DNA from: Lingula anatina
Taxonomy: Eukaryota; Brachiopoda; Lingulata; Lingulida; Lingulidae
Assembly: GCF_001039355.2 (NCBI RefSeq)
Contig: NW_019773858.1
Location: 1 to 38,961, forward strand
Length of the DNA: 38,961 bases
Direction of reading: 5' to 3'
The notes under the pieces were generated by a model, which searched no databases, was not told the origin of the DNA, and saw nothing but the letters and a program-made list of their open reading frames with translations. Shown one piece after another: positions 1-11,245 of this stretch; the first letter of the stretch is position 1; the number at the start of each line of letters is the position of its first letter. Position numbers and translations under genes: made by a program.

Positions 1-1259
1 ATCTTAGGTGTAAACTAGGTTTCCAAAGTATAATTGGGTCTAAGTATATAATTTTGGAAGTATTAATGTAGGCATATAAAACATCGAATTAGCTATATAA
101 TTTTATATGAAAATTTGAGAAATTTAATTTCATAGATGACTTATTGCCTTTCTAATTTTAGCTAAATTTTGCTCAGAAAAGGAGGTATGTCTTAGTCAAG
201 ACTAATTAAGTGCTGCATTAAGTGCTTCGTCTACCACAGGTGGTACGTAAGTGATTCATTTGTACTGTCAGTTGACATTATTCTTATATATATGATCCTG
301 TAAAACAAATGAAAAATATCCAGCAATTTTTTTTAGTCAAGTGCAAAAAAAGAAGCCATTGAAGAAAAAACTCCTTACTTCCAAATGTGTTGATGAAACC
401 TGAGGCAAAATTACGTTTATTTAAGTAGACATGCACAGTTTCTTTGTGAAGTAAATGATAAAAGAATGTGTTGTCTTTGTTTCACTATTGCAAAAAAAAT
501 GAGCCAACTAGATGTAAGGAAACACGTCTAAGGCAGTGCGTGAGGGAATCTACAGTCAGGTCCACTACTGAGAAGTTGAATTTTACAATTTTGATTTACA
601 CTGTGTTTGACAGCATACATGTTTTATCCAGTTACTCAAAAGCAATGCCTTTAATGCAATCATGCATTTTGCATCGTCTTGGATGATAAGGCAAAACTCG
701 ATTTTTTTACATATTGTATTTGTAATGAGTTATATGTGGGAGGGGGGAAGCCATCACTGATTTCACTCTACTGAATAAAAGTCTTGTAACTCGGGCACCT
801 TGTTTCAGCATATTCATTCATTTTGTGTAACTTTTTTTCCTAGACCAGCATTTGTTGGTCTAAATAATTGTATTGATGACCACTATACATTTTGTAAAAG
901 GCACTGTAAAGAAAAATAAAAAATGCGGTAAGCAAAAAGCTGTTACAGTAACAAAAAATATCATTTATGAAGGCACTCTAAATAGCTATTTGGAATGTTT
1001 CCAATAACCATGAAATAAATAAGGTATAAATTCTCCCAAAATAATGATAAGGTAAAAGTAAAAACTGTGTGAAACTTAGGTATTTATTCTAACAGTTATG
1101 GCCAATAATCTGTATGACAGTGAAAGTAATTAATCAAAAAAGTACTTCATGTGATTATATGAGTGATATGGACCTTGTATAGAACACACTGCAGTAGTTA
1201 CATTATACCAAATATACAAATATGAGAATAAAAAATGTATAAGAAACCATAGATAATTA
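1..1259. other. AT-rich intergenic sequence, no gene seen
   Basis: No reading frame here resembles a known protein and none is framed by convincing splice sites. The short open frame around 468-686 has no recognisable motif. I see no tRNA, repeat array or promoter. Confidence 0.5.
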
Positions 1260-1466
1260 ATCAGATGTGCTGTCCAAAACAAATTCAATAGCAGTGATTA
1301 AATAGTGGATCCTGTTCAAGATGAACTCGCCGTCTCCCAGAGTTGTATCATCTGCATAAGACGTAATAAGAGACTCCGTATTGTTTATAGTAATTCCATT
1401 TACTTCAGGGTCTGTCTTTACTGTGGCCGAGAAAAATTTTAAACAAAGAATAAAAAATATATACAC
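1260..1466 (-). pseudogene. Reverse transcriptase scrap of a non-LTR retrotransposon
   Basis: Reading the minus strand, this short frame contains ITINNTESLITSYADDTTL followed by a few residues that fit the helix after the active site. The YADD box (bases 1347-1358) with preceding 'ESLITS' and following 'TTL' is the palm-domain C motif of LINE-type reverse transcriptases. The domains on either side are missing, so only about 45 residues of the palm remain. The orientation is opposite to the large LINE at 19.5-22.9 kb and the residues differ, so this is a separate, older insertion. It is not expressed in any way I can see. The assignment rests on one motif plus its immediate context. Confidence 0.6.
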
Positions 1467-3420
1467 CCCCTTTTTACCATAAAGAACTCCGAAAGATGGC
1501 CTTTATTTTGTATTGTAGAGGAGATATCAGTGTATAAGGTTTTAACCCACTGTATCATGGTGCGACCGATATTAAAGAAGGATAAAATCGATATTATTTT
1601 CATAACTTCAAGACCACCAGGTAAATGCTACTTTTTGACAAAGGGAGAATTCACATCGAGAAGAGCTGAGGTCTAATAAGACCGCGACCTAAATATGGTG
1701 GACCTACATGAAAGGGAAACCGCTGAATCCCGTAATGCTCTCCACACCTCTCACACGGCTCTCCATGTGTCGTCCCTCGACCGGTTGAATTTAATTAGTG
1801 TACCCCTGCAGGTCCTACGTGAAGTAATGCACGTCCTAATGGGACGTGCATTGCTAACATTTTAGTAACGCATGTCCTATATGGTTTATACCGAGAAATC
1901 ACATGGATAAATAAATATAGATATATATATTAGTTTTAAAGATATAATAAACGTCTGCTTTATCTTACTAAAATTACATTTTATTTAAATATAGATCCCC
2001 GTACAACCAGTGTCTCAGCCAGGAGAAATTGATTCAACACTAATTCATTAAATTCAAAATGTTTTATAAAGAGTGGCTTTCAGACGCATTGGTGCCCGCT
2101 ATTCCACACTCACGCACCCCACGCCTTGATTTCTCACGTGGATCACGTACACAGCACATGTCCCTGTTTTGAGTACAGAGGCAACCACACAAAGGTTTGT
2201 ATTGTCAAATTACGTAATGTCAATACCGCTGACGCAATATCAATACCGCTGCATGCTTTTTATTCAAACGATTCAATTGACTAAGTTCACTTTGGATCAA
2301 CTTAGCAATAGCGTGTTATTAGAAGGCGAATGCCGCTCAAAATCATCAAAGTTCGATAGCTGAAATGTTAGAAATGCACAGATAAGTGTATATGACATCA
2401 GGGCCTGATGTAAAAATAGAGATAGCGCGTATTCCTGGGTCAAAAGAATCAATTTGAGAAATATAAGAGGAATGCGCGAAACTGAAAATAGTTCATGACT
2501 CAGCACTTTTATGTCAACATCATCACATGACTTCTCAGAGGAAAGTATTGACGGAATTCAAGGCCAAAAGTCATTTTCAAGACTTTACGTAAAACAAGGC
2601 TTGCCTTTAGGATGTTAAAGATAACTTTAAATACTTCTATGCAAGGTCAAACTGCGCTTGGAAACCGCCTGACGCCCGGTAACTGCGGAGTACATACGAT
2701 CTTAACTTGATGAAGACTTTTCAAGAATTGGATGCGAAGCCGGCCGCTGGACGGTCGAGGTTTTTAAAGTACAGTATGAGTATTATACATCTCTATATCA
2801 CTATTTTCAAAAATAACTATTTTAATCTTACCAAATATTTACAGTTCCAGTTTATTTAAACAGAAAAAGTAGACCTACATGTACATATTCCTTGGTACAA
2901 AAAGTGAAAGAGCCTTTTCGAGCAATCTTTCCCCAGCTTTTAAACTATTTCTAGGTAAATCATTTATGTTGTTTAGAATTTATTAAATGTCCTGACATGT
3001 AGGCAAAGAAGGTCAACTTAGAGTGTGAATCAGATACAGTTTCGGACATAAAGATCATAAGCGTTCCACATCTCCACCCAACAAAACTAGTCAACACAGT
3101 CTTGAGATTTATAATTGGTCAACAACAGATACTTTTACTGCCATTCATCGAATAGAGATCAGATTTGCCTTCATTAAAAACAAAATGGGACATCCATAAA
3201 ATGTAGGCTTAAATCTCTTTTCTTCCTCTCGACGTCTGAAAAGGTTTGCGTGTGCGACAAACTAGTAGGGGAGTCAAACTCCAAAAGCCTTCAAAAAAGG
3301 GTAGTAAAAAAATTTAATGATATAAAATTTTCGAACATATCGTTGAAGAGCCTGATATCTAGAGTTTAATCTTGTTTGAATCTGCTTATTGGACAAATGG
3401 GCTCCATTGCAAAAGTGCCC
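1467..3420. other. Intergenic sequence with a perfect hairpin and repeat debris
   Basis: I find no gene. A GC-richer patch at about 1,680-1,880 holds a hairpin with 11-base perfect arms (1826-1836 and 1842-1852, loop TAATG). It resembles the subterminal palindromes of the Ginger-like element at 14.0 kb and may be a remnant of a related non-autonomous element. A 9-base inverted pair CCTCGACCG/CGGTCGAGG at 1775-1783 and 2752-2760 is too short to define an element. Confidence 0.45.
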
Positions 3421-4560
3421 AAAAATCCAAGATGGCCGCCATCCATGGTGAATACACAGAATTAGCATCAGTTATGAAAATATTGATTAATATTATTTTT
3501 TTCTGAAGTGTAGATTACTTTTGTTGTGTATATATTGTGAAAATATGTACTTCCTGGTGATCTGTAACTAAAATATGTCAATTGGATTCAAAATGGTCGC
3601 TTCATCCAAGATGGCGGACAATATTTCACTAATTTTTGCAATTTAGTCATGTTTTCTTCAATCTAGAATTTCTTTTAGTCGTGATATAATCAAACAGTCA
3701 TCACATATAGCTTTTCTATAATATTTCACACATTTCTGTTATCTGCATGCACTAAATTTTTGATTAAGAGAAAAATCCAATATGGCCGCCACACACCTCT
3801 GATCATTATGAGTCAGAAGCACAATGTATATCTTTTTGAAAGTAGAAATACCTTATTAAGTGAAATATATTTTATTTTCATTTTACAATATGCAGGTATA
3901 GGACAATTGCTTTAAATTGAAAGGTAAATTTGAGATGGTATCTTAACCCAAGATGGCTGCTTTATTCAAGATGGCGGCCAAAATTTGCCAATTTTTGCAG
4001 TTAAGTCATGTTTTATTTAATCTAGAATTACTTCCAATCATGACAGAAGTAACACATCATCAAATATACATTATGAACAGTATGACCTGTATTTTCCTCT
4101 CTCTGTACAGTATGAAGCTTTATGATTAGAAAAAAAAACAACATGGCCACCATGCACCCCCGACCATTATGGCCCAAAGGCGCGCACAGCATGCACCTTA
4201 TTTGCAAGATCAAATATCTTCTTTAATGAAGTACATTTCATGCTTCGTTATTGGTAAAGGACAATTGTTTGTTTTTATAGGTAAAGCTAAGACCATGTCT
4301 TTTTTCAATATGACTTTTTATCCAAGATGGCTGCCATTATTTTACCAATTTTTGCAACTGAGGCACATGTTCTATAATCTAGAAATTATTTCAACCATGG
4401 TAAAAGCAATATATCAAGAAATATAGATTCTTTTAAATATTCCCTACGTTTTAATATCTGTAAAGAATATGATTAGACCTTTTTCATTAGAGAAAAATCC
4501 AATGTGGCTGCCATATACCCCTTACCATTACAAATTAAAGGTACCACATGTACTTTACTA
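3421..4560. repeat. Diverged ~360-bp tandem repeat with paired AAGATGGCGGCC-like cores
   Basis: Two alternating conserved blocks recur. Block a (AAAATCCAAnATGGCCGCCA-like) is near 3425, 3775, 4135 and 4497. Block b (ATCCAAGATGGCGGmC, followed by a conserved AATTTTTGCA stretch, a TCATGTT-like stretch and TCTAGAA) is near 3604, 3964 and 4318. Both repeat at about 350-362 bases, giving roughly three units plus a partial one, with a to b spacing of about 180. An additional ATGGCTGC copy sits just before the block b at 3964. The cores match the known YY1 site AAGATGGCGGC, but function is only inferred. The copies are diverged, so the array is old. Confidence 0.8.
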
Positions 4561-5458
4561 ATACTTGAAATCTCTTATTTAATGTAGTATATTTTCAGTT
4601 GGCAGTGACGTAGATTTTATTGATTTTATAAATTACTTGGAGATTTAAAACACAAAAGCCGTATGGTTTCAAATCGAGGCCCCACATATTGTTCGTTAGG
4701 TTAGGTAAAGGTAGCTGGAAACGAAACGAATAGACGTAAGTTAGAGTTTGAGATAGTTAAATGTCTTTTCATAAGTTGAAACTTTCATAGAAGCATTATT
4801 TTGTTCATAAAGGATAGATTTAAGGAGTAACTTCAGCTGATCATCATGATCAAACCTTGTGGAAGCGAGGAAGAATGTATTCAGGATTGTCTTATGACAT
4901 AAAATATTATTGTCAGATATGACTTATCCCTACATCGTGAAGTATGTACTTCATTTTGGTTCATTAGGGAGTAACGTCATTGCTGTTTGAGAGAGTCTAA
5001 TATTTTACCATGAATTCAACCCTTTATATAAGCAACAATGTTTCATTGTAAGCATTGTATTATTAGTTCAGTCATTCATAGAAGCAATGCATTTTTCACA
5101 CTTATGTATTTATGATGTTCAATGTAAAATAACAATCATACAGTTCATTAATTGTTCTTCATTTCTGCATCTATTTGCTTAAAAATGCACATCTTGTATG
5201 AATAAAAGTAAACATCAAATGCAAAACATTGTTGACACTATGTTGAACAATTCAATAACAGGATGATCAATGGCCCTTTCCTTTCAGTTGATAACACTAA
5301 TGTTAAAATATTTACATATTTTAATGATGCAATGCAACGTGTACATTGTTTGCATGAGCATATAAATTAAGTCACCAAAATTTGCGAAACCTTTTTAGTA
5401 TATTTTTATCTACCTGTATATCTAGTGAAATGGTTGATTGAAGATTCATGACTGATAC
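4561..5458. other. AT-rich intergenic sequence, nothing recognised
   Basis: There is no coding frame with recognisable motifs and no clear repeat. It ends at the left terminus of the large inverted-repeat element. Confidence 0.5.
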
Positions 5459-5828
5459 CCCAGCGGGCAAATTATGTTGTTTTAACGTTGAAACAACGTT
5501 GAACCATAACGTTGAGAAGATATTGGATAAACATTGGATTTGAAAGTTGTGTCAACCTCAGATAACAACGTTGTAAAACAACGTCAGAAAACAATGTTGT
5601 ATCAACCCCATCCAGCGGGAAATTAAAACGTACACAAATTATAACGTACACTGTAAAAACATCCAAGTGCCTGCTTTGCCTGAAATTTTCAACGCATTTA
5701 GCTCCTAAGCATGTTTTGCACCCACGCATGGTACACCCTTTTAGCCTGGATGTGTTTAGCAGTAAGACATGTTTGACGGCTAAATTTATGTAGGGTATAA
5801 ATGTATGGCCTTTAAGTTAAAATTTCTA
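5459..5828 (+). repeat. Left terminal inverted repeat of the 5.65-kb element
   Basis: It pairs with 10727-11104 with only scattered mismatches and one replaced block around 5605-5640. The matching internal segment includes the stretch around GGTACACCCTTTTAGCCTGG in one arm and its complement in the other. The high similarity of the arms suggests either recent insertion or arm homogenisation. Confidence 0.85.
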
Positions 5829-5976
5829 GGGTTTAGATTAATATATATACGGCTGTTTCACAAAAATAAAAAGAATAACATCTTAACTATGATATCTACA
5901 ATTTTTAGAGCACAATATTAATTACTTTTTGTGCTACGCTCAAATTAACAGAACGCCCCTTAGATTATGATCTGTG

Positions 5977-6982
5977 TACGGACACTACTCATTCAAGTAA
6001 AATATCATATTGTTTACCAGTTATTTTTGCCAAAATTCTAAAAAAATATCAAACTAAAGATATACAGGTAACAGCAGTACTTTAACCAAAAGTAAGAAGT
6101 ACATGCATTAATGCTTCTCCTTAACTCTCTGTCAGTATGCCCTAATTTCTTTTCTTTACTTCTGTCTTTCTTGCTGAGCCAGCCTATGATGATTCTCCGT
6201 TTATTGCTTCACTTCTATGTTACGTGTATTCAACGTATAACGTCTTCCTAACGTGCTTCAGCATCTTTACGGATATTAGCTCTTTGACGGCTTTTTTTTT
6301 TCAAATCATTTTTTGGTGAAAGTAAAATTTTCAGGATCCCTTTTTCTTTTCCTATTTGGCTTTTTTTATTGTCATTTGATACTTCATTCACTGAGAGTAT
6401 AATAAATGTACTGTTAATTATGCATGTATTGAAGTGTTTGTACCGCCTCAAAATACATCATATACATTAATCCATAGAATACAAATCCATATACTGTTTA
6501 TTATTTTGCAATTAGCTGTTTTTGCAATATTTTCAAACTAATATTGTTCATTTTGAATGCAAATAGTAGCATCTTTACTGATATTATTTCTTTGCAAAAT
6601 CTCTTACCTGACTCTAATTAATCAGTATCACTTTATCGAATATATATATATTTATATACAATGTTTTTTCTAAACATCACAAGACATGAATGCATTTTAT
6701 ATAGTCTAAAACAATATTTTGTACCATATTTTGATGTTTTATCATCATTGATAAGTAGCCAGTTATCCAATGGTTAATGTATAACTTGGGGGTACGGACA
6801 CTACAGTGGGGGTACGGACACTACATTTGGCACCAAATTCTTGCATATCTATTCATAATAAGGGTTTATGTGCTATTTTCTTCCTGCAAAATAAATGTCA
6901 GTATAGACATTATAGAATAATAAAATCAGACAGAATATGCTGTGATTCCTAAATATAACAGATAGGGGGGTACGGACACTAC
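5977..6982 (+). repeat. Four dispersed copies of the 12-mer TACGGACACTAC
   Basis: Exact copies lie at 5977-5988, 6793-6804, 6813-6824 and 6971-6982. The last three are each preceded by a run of five or six G, and two are 20 bases apart. All are in the same orientation inside the inverted-repeat element. No function is known to me. Confidence 0.85.
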
Positions 6983-7593
6983 AAAAAGTAGGAGACACAA
7001 AGGGGCTCATGATTATAAATACCACAGCATAAATAATAATGGTTACATATGCACAACTGCTTTATTGTGTTTACGTCATAACATGGTAAATTCATCTTAT
7101 TATCACGTAGGTGATTTCAAAGTAATATTTGGCCTTATCAAATATGTTTTTCATTACATTAACAAAAATAAGTGAAATGTGTATCAAAGCCCGTTTCTGG
7201 AAAATGGTTAAAATATTTCTTTTTCTCAGAAAATATCTTTGGATGAACCTGCTAGAAGAGAAGACAGATATTGTGGGAATTATATACCAATATCATATTC
7301 ACCATACATCACTGACATAAAGAGCTAGTGCATCATCTTTATGACCTTTATTGCAAATGACCCACCGTAACAGCTAAAAATAGGTGCTTTTTGAACACAT
7401 AATTGGCTGTATTGTTGTAAATTGTAATCCGATTATTATGATTCTTTTTTTTTATATTTTGCTCCTCTGAACAGTGTCTTTGATATTAGTCTATCAGCAA
7501 TCTCCAATCATAAATTGTTAATTTATCAGACACTTGTAACATTAACCACATTTAATTGTTCACCCTGATTGTGAAACAACCGATAGTTGTTTT

Positions 7594-7605
<12 letters not shown>

Positions 7606-7637
<32 letters not shown>
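7606..7637. repeat. (TA)n microsatellite
   Basis: An uninterrupted alternating TA run of about 32 bases lies immediately before the inverted copy of the right-flank repeat. Confidence 0.95.
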
Positions 7638-7638
<1 letters not shown>

Positions 7639-7768
7639 CAAAGCCACAGTCACCTCAACCTGTCTATCTATAACAGGTTACAAAGAACTGTGAACTCCAT
7701 CACATTTACAGCAACTTATTCATCCTAGTGTTAGCTGACCTTGCAAGGAATTTAGCTTATTGGAATGT
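7638..7768 (+). repeat. Inverted copy of the sequence flanking the right end of the large element
   Basis: Bases 7638-7768 match the reverse complement of 11105-11245 (shared landmarks: CACCTCAACCTGTCTATC, and a CCTAGTGTTAGCTGACCTTG-type stretch). The similarity stops at GGAATGT, exactly where the terminal inverted repeat begins at 11104. This independently supports that terminus as a true element boundary. Confidence 0.8.
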
Positions 7769-7959
7769 CTTTCTGAATAACAAGTTAAGAAAATTCACTT
7801 GTTAACTAAAGACACAAAACAACTGTCACTTTTACTTTAAAACCCTTTTGTTATTATTTTGATAAATTTACTTACAGTATTGATAAACAAAGTATAACGT
7901 TTTCAATAATTAATATTTTAAATTACAATCCATAACTGCAAGGTTGTGTCATTGAGCAA

Positions 7960-8107
7960 AATACAACGTTGAGGCAACGTCACATTATGACGGTGTTTCG
8001 ACGGGGCTGGATCAACGCTGATTTTACTTTGAATTTAGGTAGATCAACGGCAATTCAACGTATCAACCTGTTTTCAACGTTGATCCAACGCAACTATGCC
8101 TGCTGGG
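7960..8107 (-). repeat. Third ACGTTGA-rich terminus (TGCCTGCTGG end)
   Basis: This block repeats CAACGTT/ACGTTGA words and finishes TGCCTGCTGG, a variant of the outer tip TTGCCCGCTGGG of the large element. It looks like the right end of a related, older element nested inside the large one. Confidence 0.65.
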
Positions 8108-9552
8108 GGGATACGTGCTGTGTGCAATAATTGTGTATGGGTATGTACCCATAAGGCCGTAGATGCTGTTACTAAGCAGCTTGATAATTTATTTAGGAAA
8201 AGTCCACAATTTTAAGAATGCTCAACCTACAAGAGCTAAATTTCTTGTTGATAAAGGACAGCCATCTATTTCTGCATATCAGAATATCTGGGGGAAGTGC
8301 ACCATACATACTTTTATATTTCTTGCAAACTTTTCTATTTTTCCTTTAAAAATATGTTTTCAGTATTGTTTGAGCTTCTGCTCACAATTCTGAATAAACT
8401 AAAAAGAATACATATCCTAGTTGTGTACAAGCGCTCAGGTTATCAACTTCAGATCAACAAATGAACACTGCACATTTGACTTTGTGCATATAATTTTTAA
8501 ACTATTCCCGTCAGGCCAAGTGACGAAAGGTTTGGAGTGTACATACATGACATTGTTACATATGGCCAACATTTTTTAACGAGATGAGAAGGGCATTTTA
8601 AAGTCATATGCAATTAACAAGCATAGCAGAATTATTCATGGCTTCTACAGAGTTGTGATAAACATTTGGAATTGAGAACAAATAAAAATACTTGGCAGAT
8701 TCTTTAAAAAAATTAAAAACACTTAAAGAGAATGATTAGGAAAACCAGTTAAATTCAGAACCCAATAATCATTTTCTCAAAACTCCTCTGACAAAGGAGA
8801 AGAACTGTCCAATGAAATAACCCCTATCATGCACTGGATTCCAGTCTCCTGATGCTCAGATCCTGTCTCCTTAGCTGGTCACAAAGATCGAGGATTATTT
8901 TCAATGCCTCTAGCGTGTGGCTTATAGCTGTCTTTCGTAACTGTTTTATTTCTAATTTTTTTTAATTTATTTATTTATTAATTTATTATTTGATAATGAA
9001 TATTTACTTGCACCCAATCAGTGTGTCTTGGTGGGAAATTGCCTGATCAATTTCCTAGATGTAAATTAATAATAAAGAAAACAATAGTGAATTTTATTCA
9101 TTTTGTAACTTAATTACAACATTGCAGTTGGAAAAAGTAGAAATTAACATTTTACAGAGGCAAGTGCAAATTAATTTCATGAGGTTATATGTCAATAAAA
9201 TGACACCTGAGGTAGAATTTACCTGCAGAATAAAATTACTCTAAACATTACACCAAATCTAACACTAAGCCACTAACATCCAAATACACTTGATATAAGC
9301 AATTGATTTAATTAGACCAGGTCAGCTGTTTACAAATATAGCCTTGACATTAATCAATATGTATTATTATTTTATGAACTTTTGTCTTCAACAGCAGCTC
9401 GCACTCACTGTCTCTAAATTCAAAACAACAGCTTTAAAAAATGAATCCACATGCATGCATTTCACTGTATACGTGACAATATAAATTTGAATCAACTATA
9501 TTTTTACATATTTCAAAATTGAGTACAAAGAAATACCCTCGTAGCATGATAT
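8108..9552. other. Interior of the large element, no recognised gene
   Basis: AT-rich sequence without a protein match I can recognise. Confidence 0.4.
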
Positions 9553-9754
9553 TCAATGTAATTTAGTAATAAACAAAACTTCAGAACGTTGAAGCTGCTG
9601 TAAGTTCCCTTGCTTCTCATCTAAATTGCAGTGTCCATACATTGAAATAGTGTTTCTTGTCTTGGTCACTGCACAAGCAAGCACTGGGAGCCTGCGTTGT
9701 TTGACCAAATAGCACCACTGCGCCACTTGACGATAAGCCACATAACGATACTTT
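9553..9754 (-). pseudogene. Exon resembling the cytoplasmic 'ballast' tail of P2X7
   Basis: On the minus strand a strong acceptor (TTCTTTCAG) at about 9755 opens a frame reading KYRYVAYRQVAQWCY, then LPVLACAVTKTRNTI, and stops at 9553. The pattern of aromatic/Arg, 'AYRQ', a Trp-Cys pair, then 'LP..C.V.K.R' matches the zinc-binding C-terminal tail of P2X7 receptors. Free-standing genes with this domain are frequent in invertebrates and mobile elements. The usual upstream cysteine cluster was not found, so this is either one exon of a divergent gene or a relic carried by the inverted-repeat element. The family resemblance is recognised from pattern only. Confidence 0.5.
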
Positions 9755-10726
9755 CTGAAAGAATATAATACAAAAAAACCTGTAAGTCGCATGCCAATGT
9801 ATGCAAATAAAGTTATATATACATGCATTGTGTCCAAGGTGAATAAAAAACTATCTCGATGTTTACTCTTGGCACTTGTTGACCCTGTAGGGCTACCAGC
9901 TGCCAAGGTGTGGTTACCTGAATTGGGAACTTGATAGCCGGACTTTGTTTACAATTATGCATGTTTATGACAAGATTTGACAAAAAGTAGCATCAGGCAC
10001 TTGTCCAATTGGACAAAAAGGTCAAATATTATACAAAATCAATTCAAGAATATTACATATTACTGATCTTCATATCTAAATTTCATTCATGAGCAAATAT
10101 GTTCATTACCGTAGGTTGGTAGTTGGATCATAAAGTTAACGGAATGGAAGTATTTCGGCTTGTTTTTTATCTTTTTCTTTTATGAATGTTTTATGAATAT
10201 GAATATTTATTTATGAAATTAACAATTACATGTCTTTAGGATAATTTATGCTTTTAATTAATTTTTATGTCCCCTTCTTTTTATTTACATTGTCCATTTA
10301 AATACCAATTTTTTCCTAACAACAATATCACATGCGTGTACTGCTTTTTAACAGCACTGCACATTTATCTAATTTCTGCACCCATATAATTTTAACAGTA
10401 GTTAAGTGTTACTATCTCGGACTGTTATGTGAACAAAGTTTGCTTTAGTGTAGTTTAATGTCTTGAATGTTCCCCTTTTCATAAATTGTCGGTAAGTTTG
10501 CTTAGCCTTCGTTTGAGGCCTCCATGTGTTTCAATCCTGCCAAAAACTAAGTCACGCAGATTTCGGCATGGTGCATGGTTTTAAATGTCAATTAAGATGA
10601 CAGAATAATATAGAATAGTCAGTTCATGCTGATAGCATTATCATTTCAATAAATGAACAAATATACTCACTGGGCTTGATTTGGTACATATACATATACA
10701 TATATATAAGACTAAACCTTGGAAAT

Positions 10727-11104
10727 CCTAACTTAAAGGCCTTACATATATACCCTACATATATTTAGCCATCAAACATGTCCTACTGCTAAACACATCC
10801 AGGCTAAAAGGGTGTACCATGCGAAGGTGCAAAACATGCTCAGGAGCTAAATGCGTTGAAAAAATCAGACAAAACAGGCACTTGGATGTTTTTATAGTGC
10901 ACGTTATAATTGTGTACCTGTGTTTTGTACCAAAAAGGTCATTTTAATGTCTTTTTATGCAAAAATGCTGTCTAAAAACTGGGGTTGATACAATGATGTT
11001 ATCTGACGTTGATCCAACTTTCAAATCCAATGTTTATCCAACAACATATCAACGTTATGGTCCAACGTTGTTTCAACGTTAAAACAACATAATTTGCCCG
11101 CTGG
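10727..11104 (-). repeat. Right terminal inverted repeat of the 5.65-kb element
   Basis: This is the inverse of 5459-5828. A TAC trinucleotide follows at 11105-11107. Outside it begins a unique flank that is repeated in inverse at 7638-7768. Confidence 0.85.
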
Positions 11105-11245
11105 GTACATTCCATTACACTTCTTTGCAAGGTCAGCTAACACTAGGATGAATAAGTCGTTGTAAATGTGATGGAGTGAAGTTAACAATGTTGACAGTTC
11201 ACGGTACCCTGTTATAGATAGACAGGTTGAGGTGAATGTGACTGT

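Larger units (their letters stand above)
5459..11104. mobile_element. 5.65-kb DNA element with long terminal inverted repeats, TIR CCCAGCGGGCAAATT
   Basis: The two ends are near-identical in opposite orientation over about 370 bases (5459-5828 and 10727-11104), beginning CCCAGCGGGCAAATTATGTT at each outer tip. TAC lies directly outside both tips (5456-5458 and 11105-11107), a plausible 3-base target duplication. The outer ~150 bases of each arm are rich in ACGTTGA repeats. Inside are a P2X7-tail-like exon (9.55-9.75 kb, minus strand), a third ACGTTGA-rich terminus (7.96-8.11 kb), a copy of the right flank (7.64-7.77 kb), and four copies of a 12-mer TACGGACACTAC. I see no DDE transposase, so it is probably a non-autonomous or decayed element. 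The superfamily is uncertain; the short 3-base duplication argues against hAT, piggyBac and Mariner. Confidence 0.75.

Noticed and set aside
1775-2760. ~1-kb element bounded by CCTCGACCG/CGGTCGAGG
   Set aside because: The match is only 9 bases, with no extension inward and no target duplication.
5472-5729. Small Cys-containing frame present in both arms of the large element
   Set aside because: It recurs only because the arms are near-identical inverted copies. The differences between arms in this frame (G/R, L/S, N/K, F/I, S/N) all change residues, so there is no sign of protein selection.
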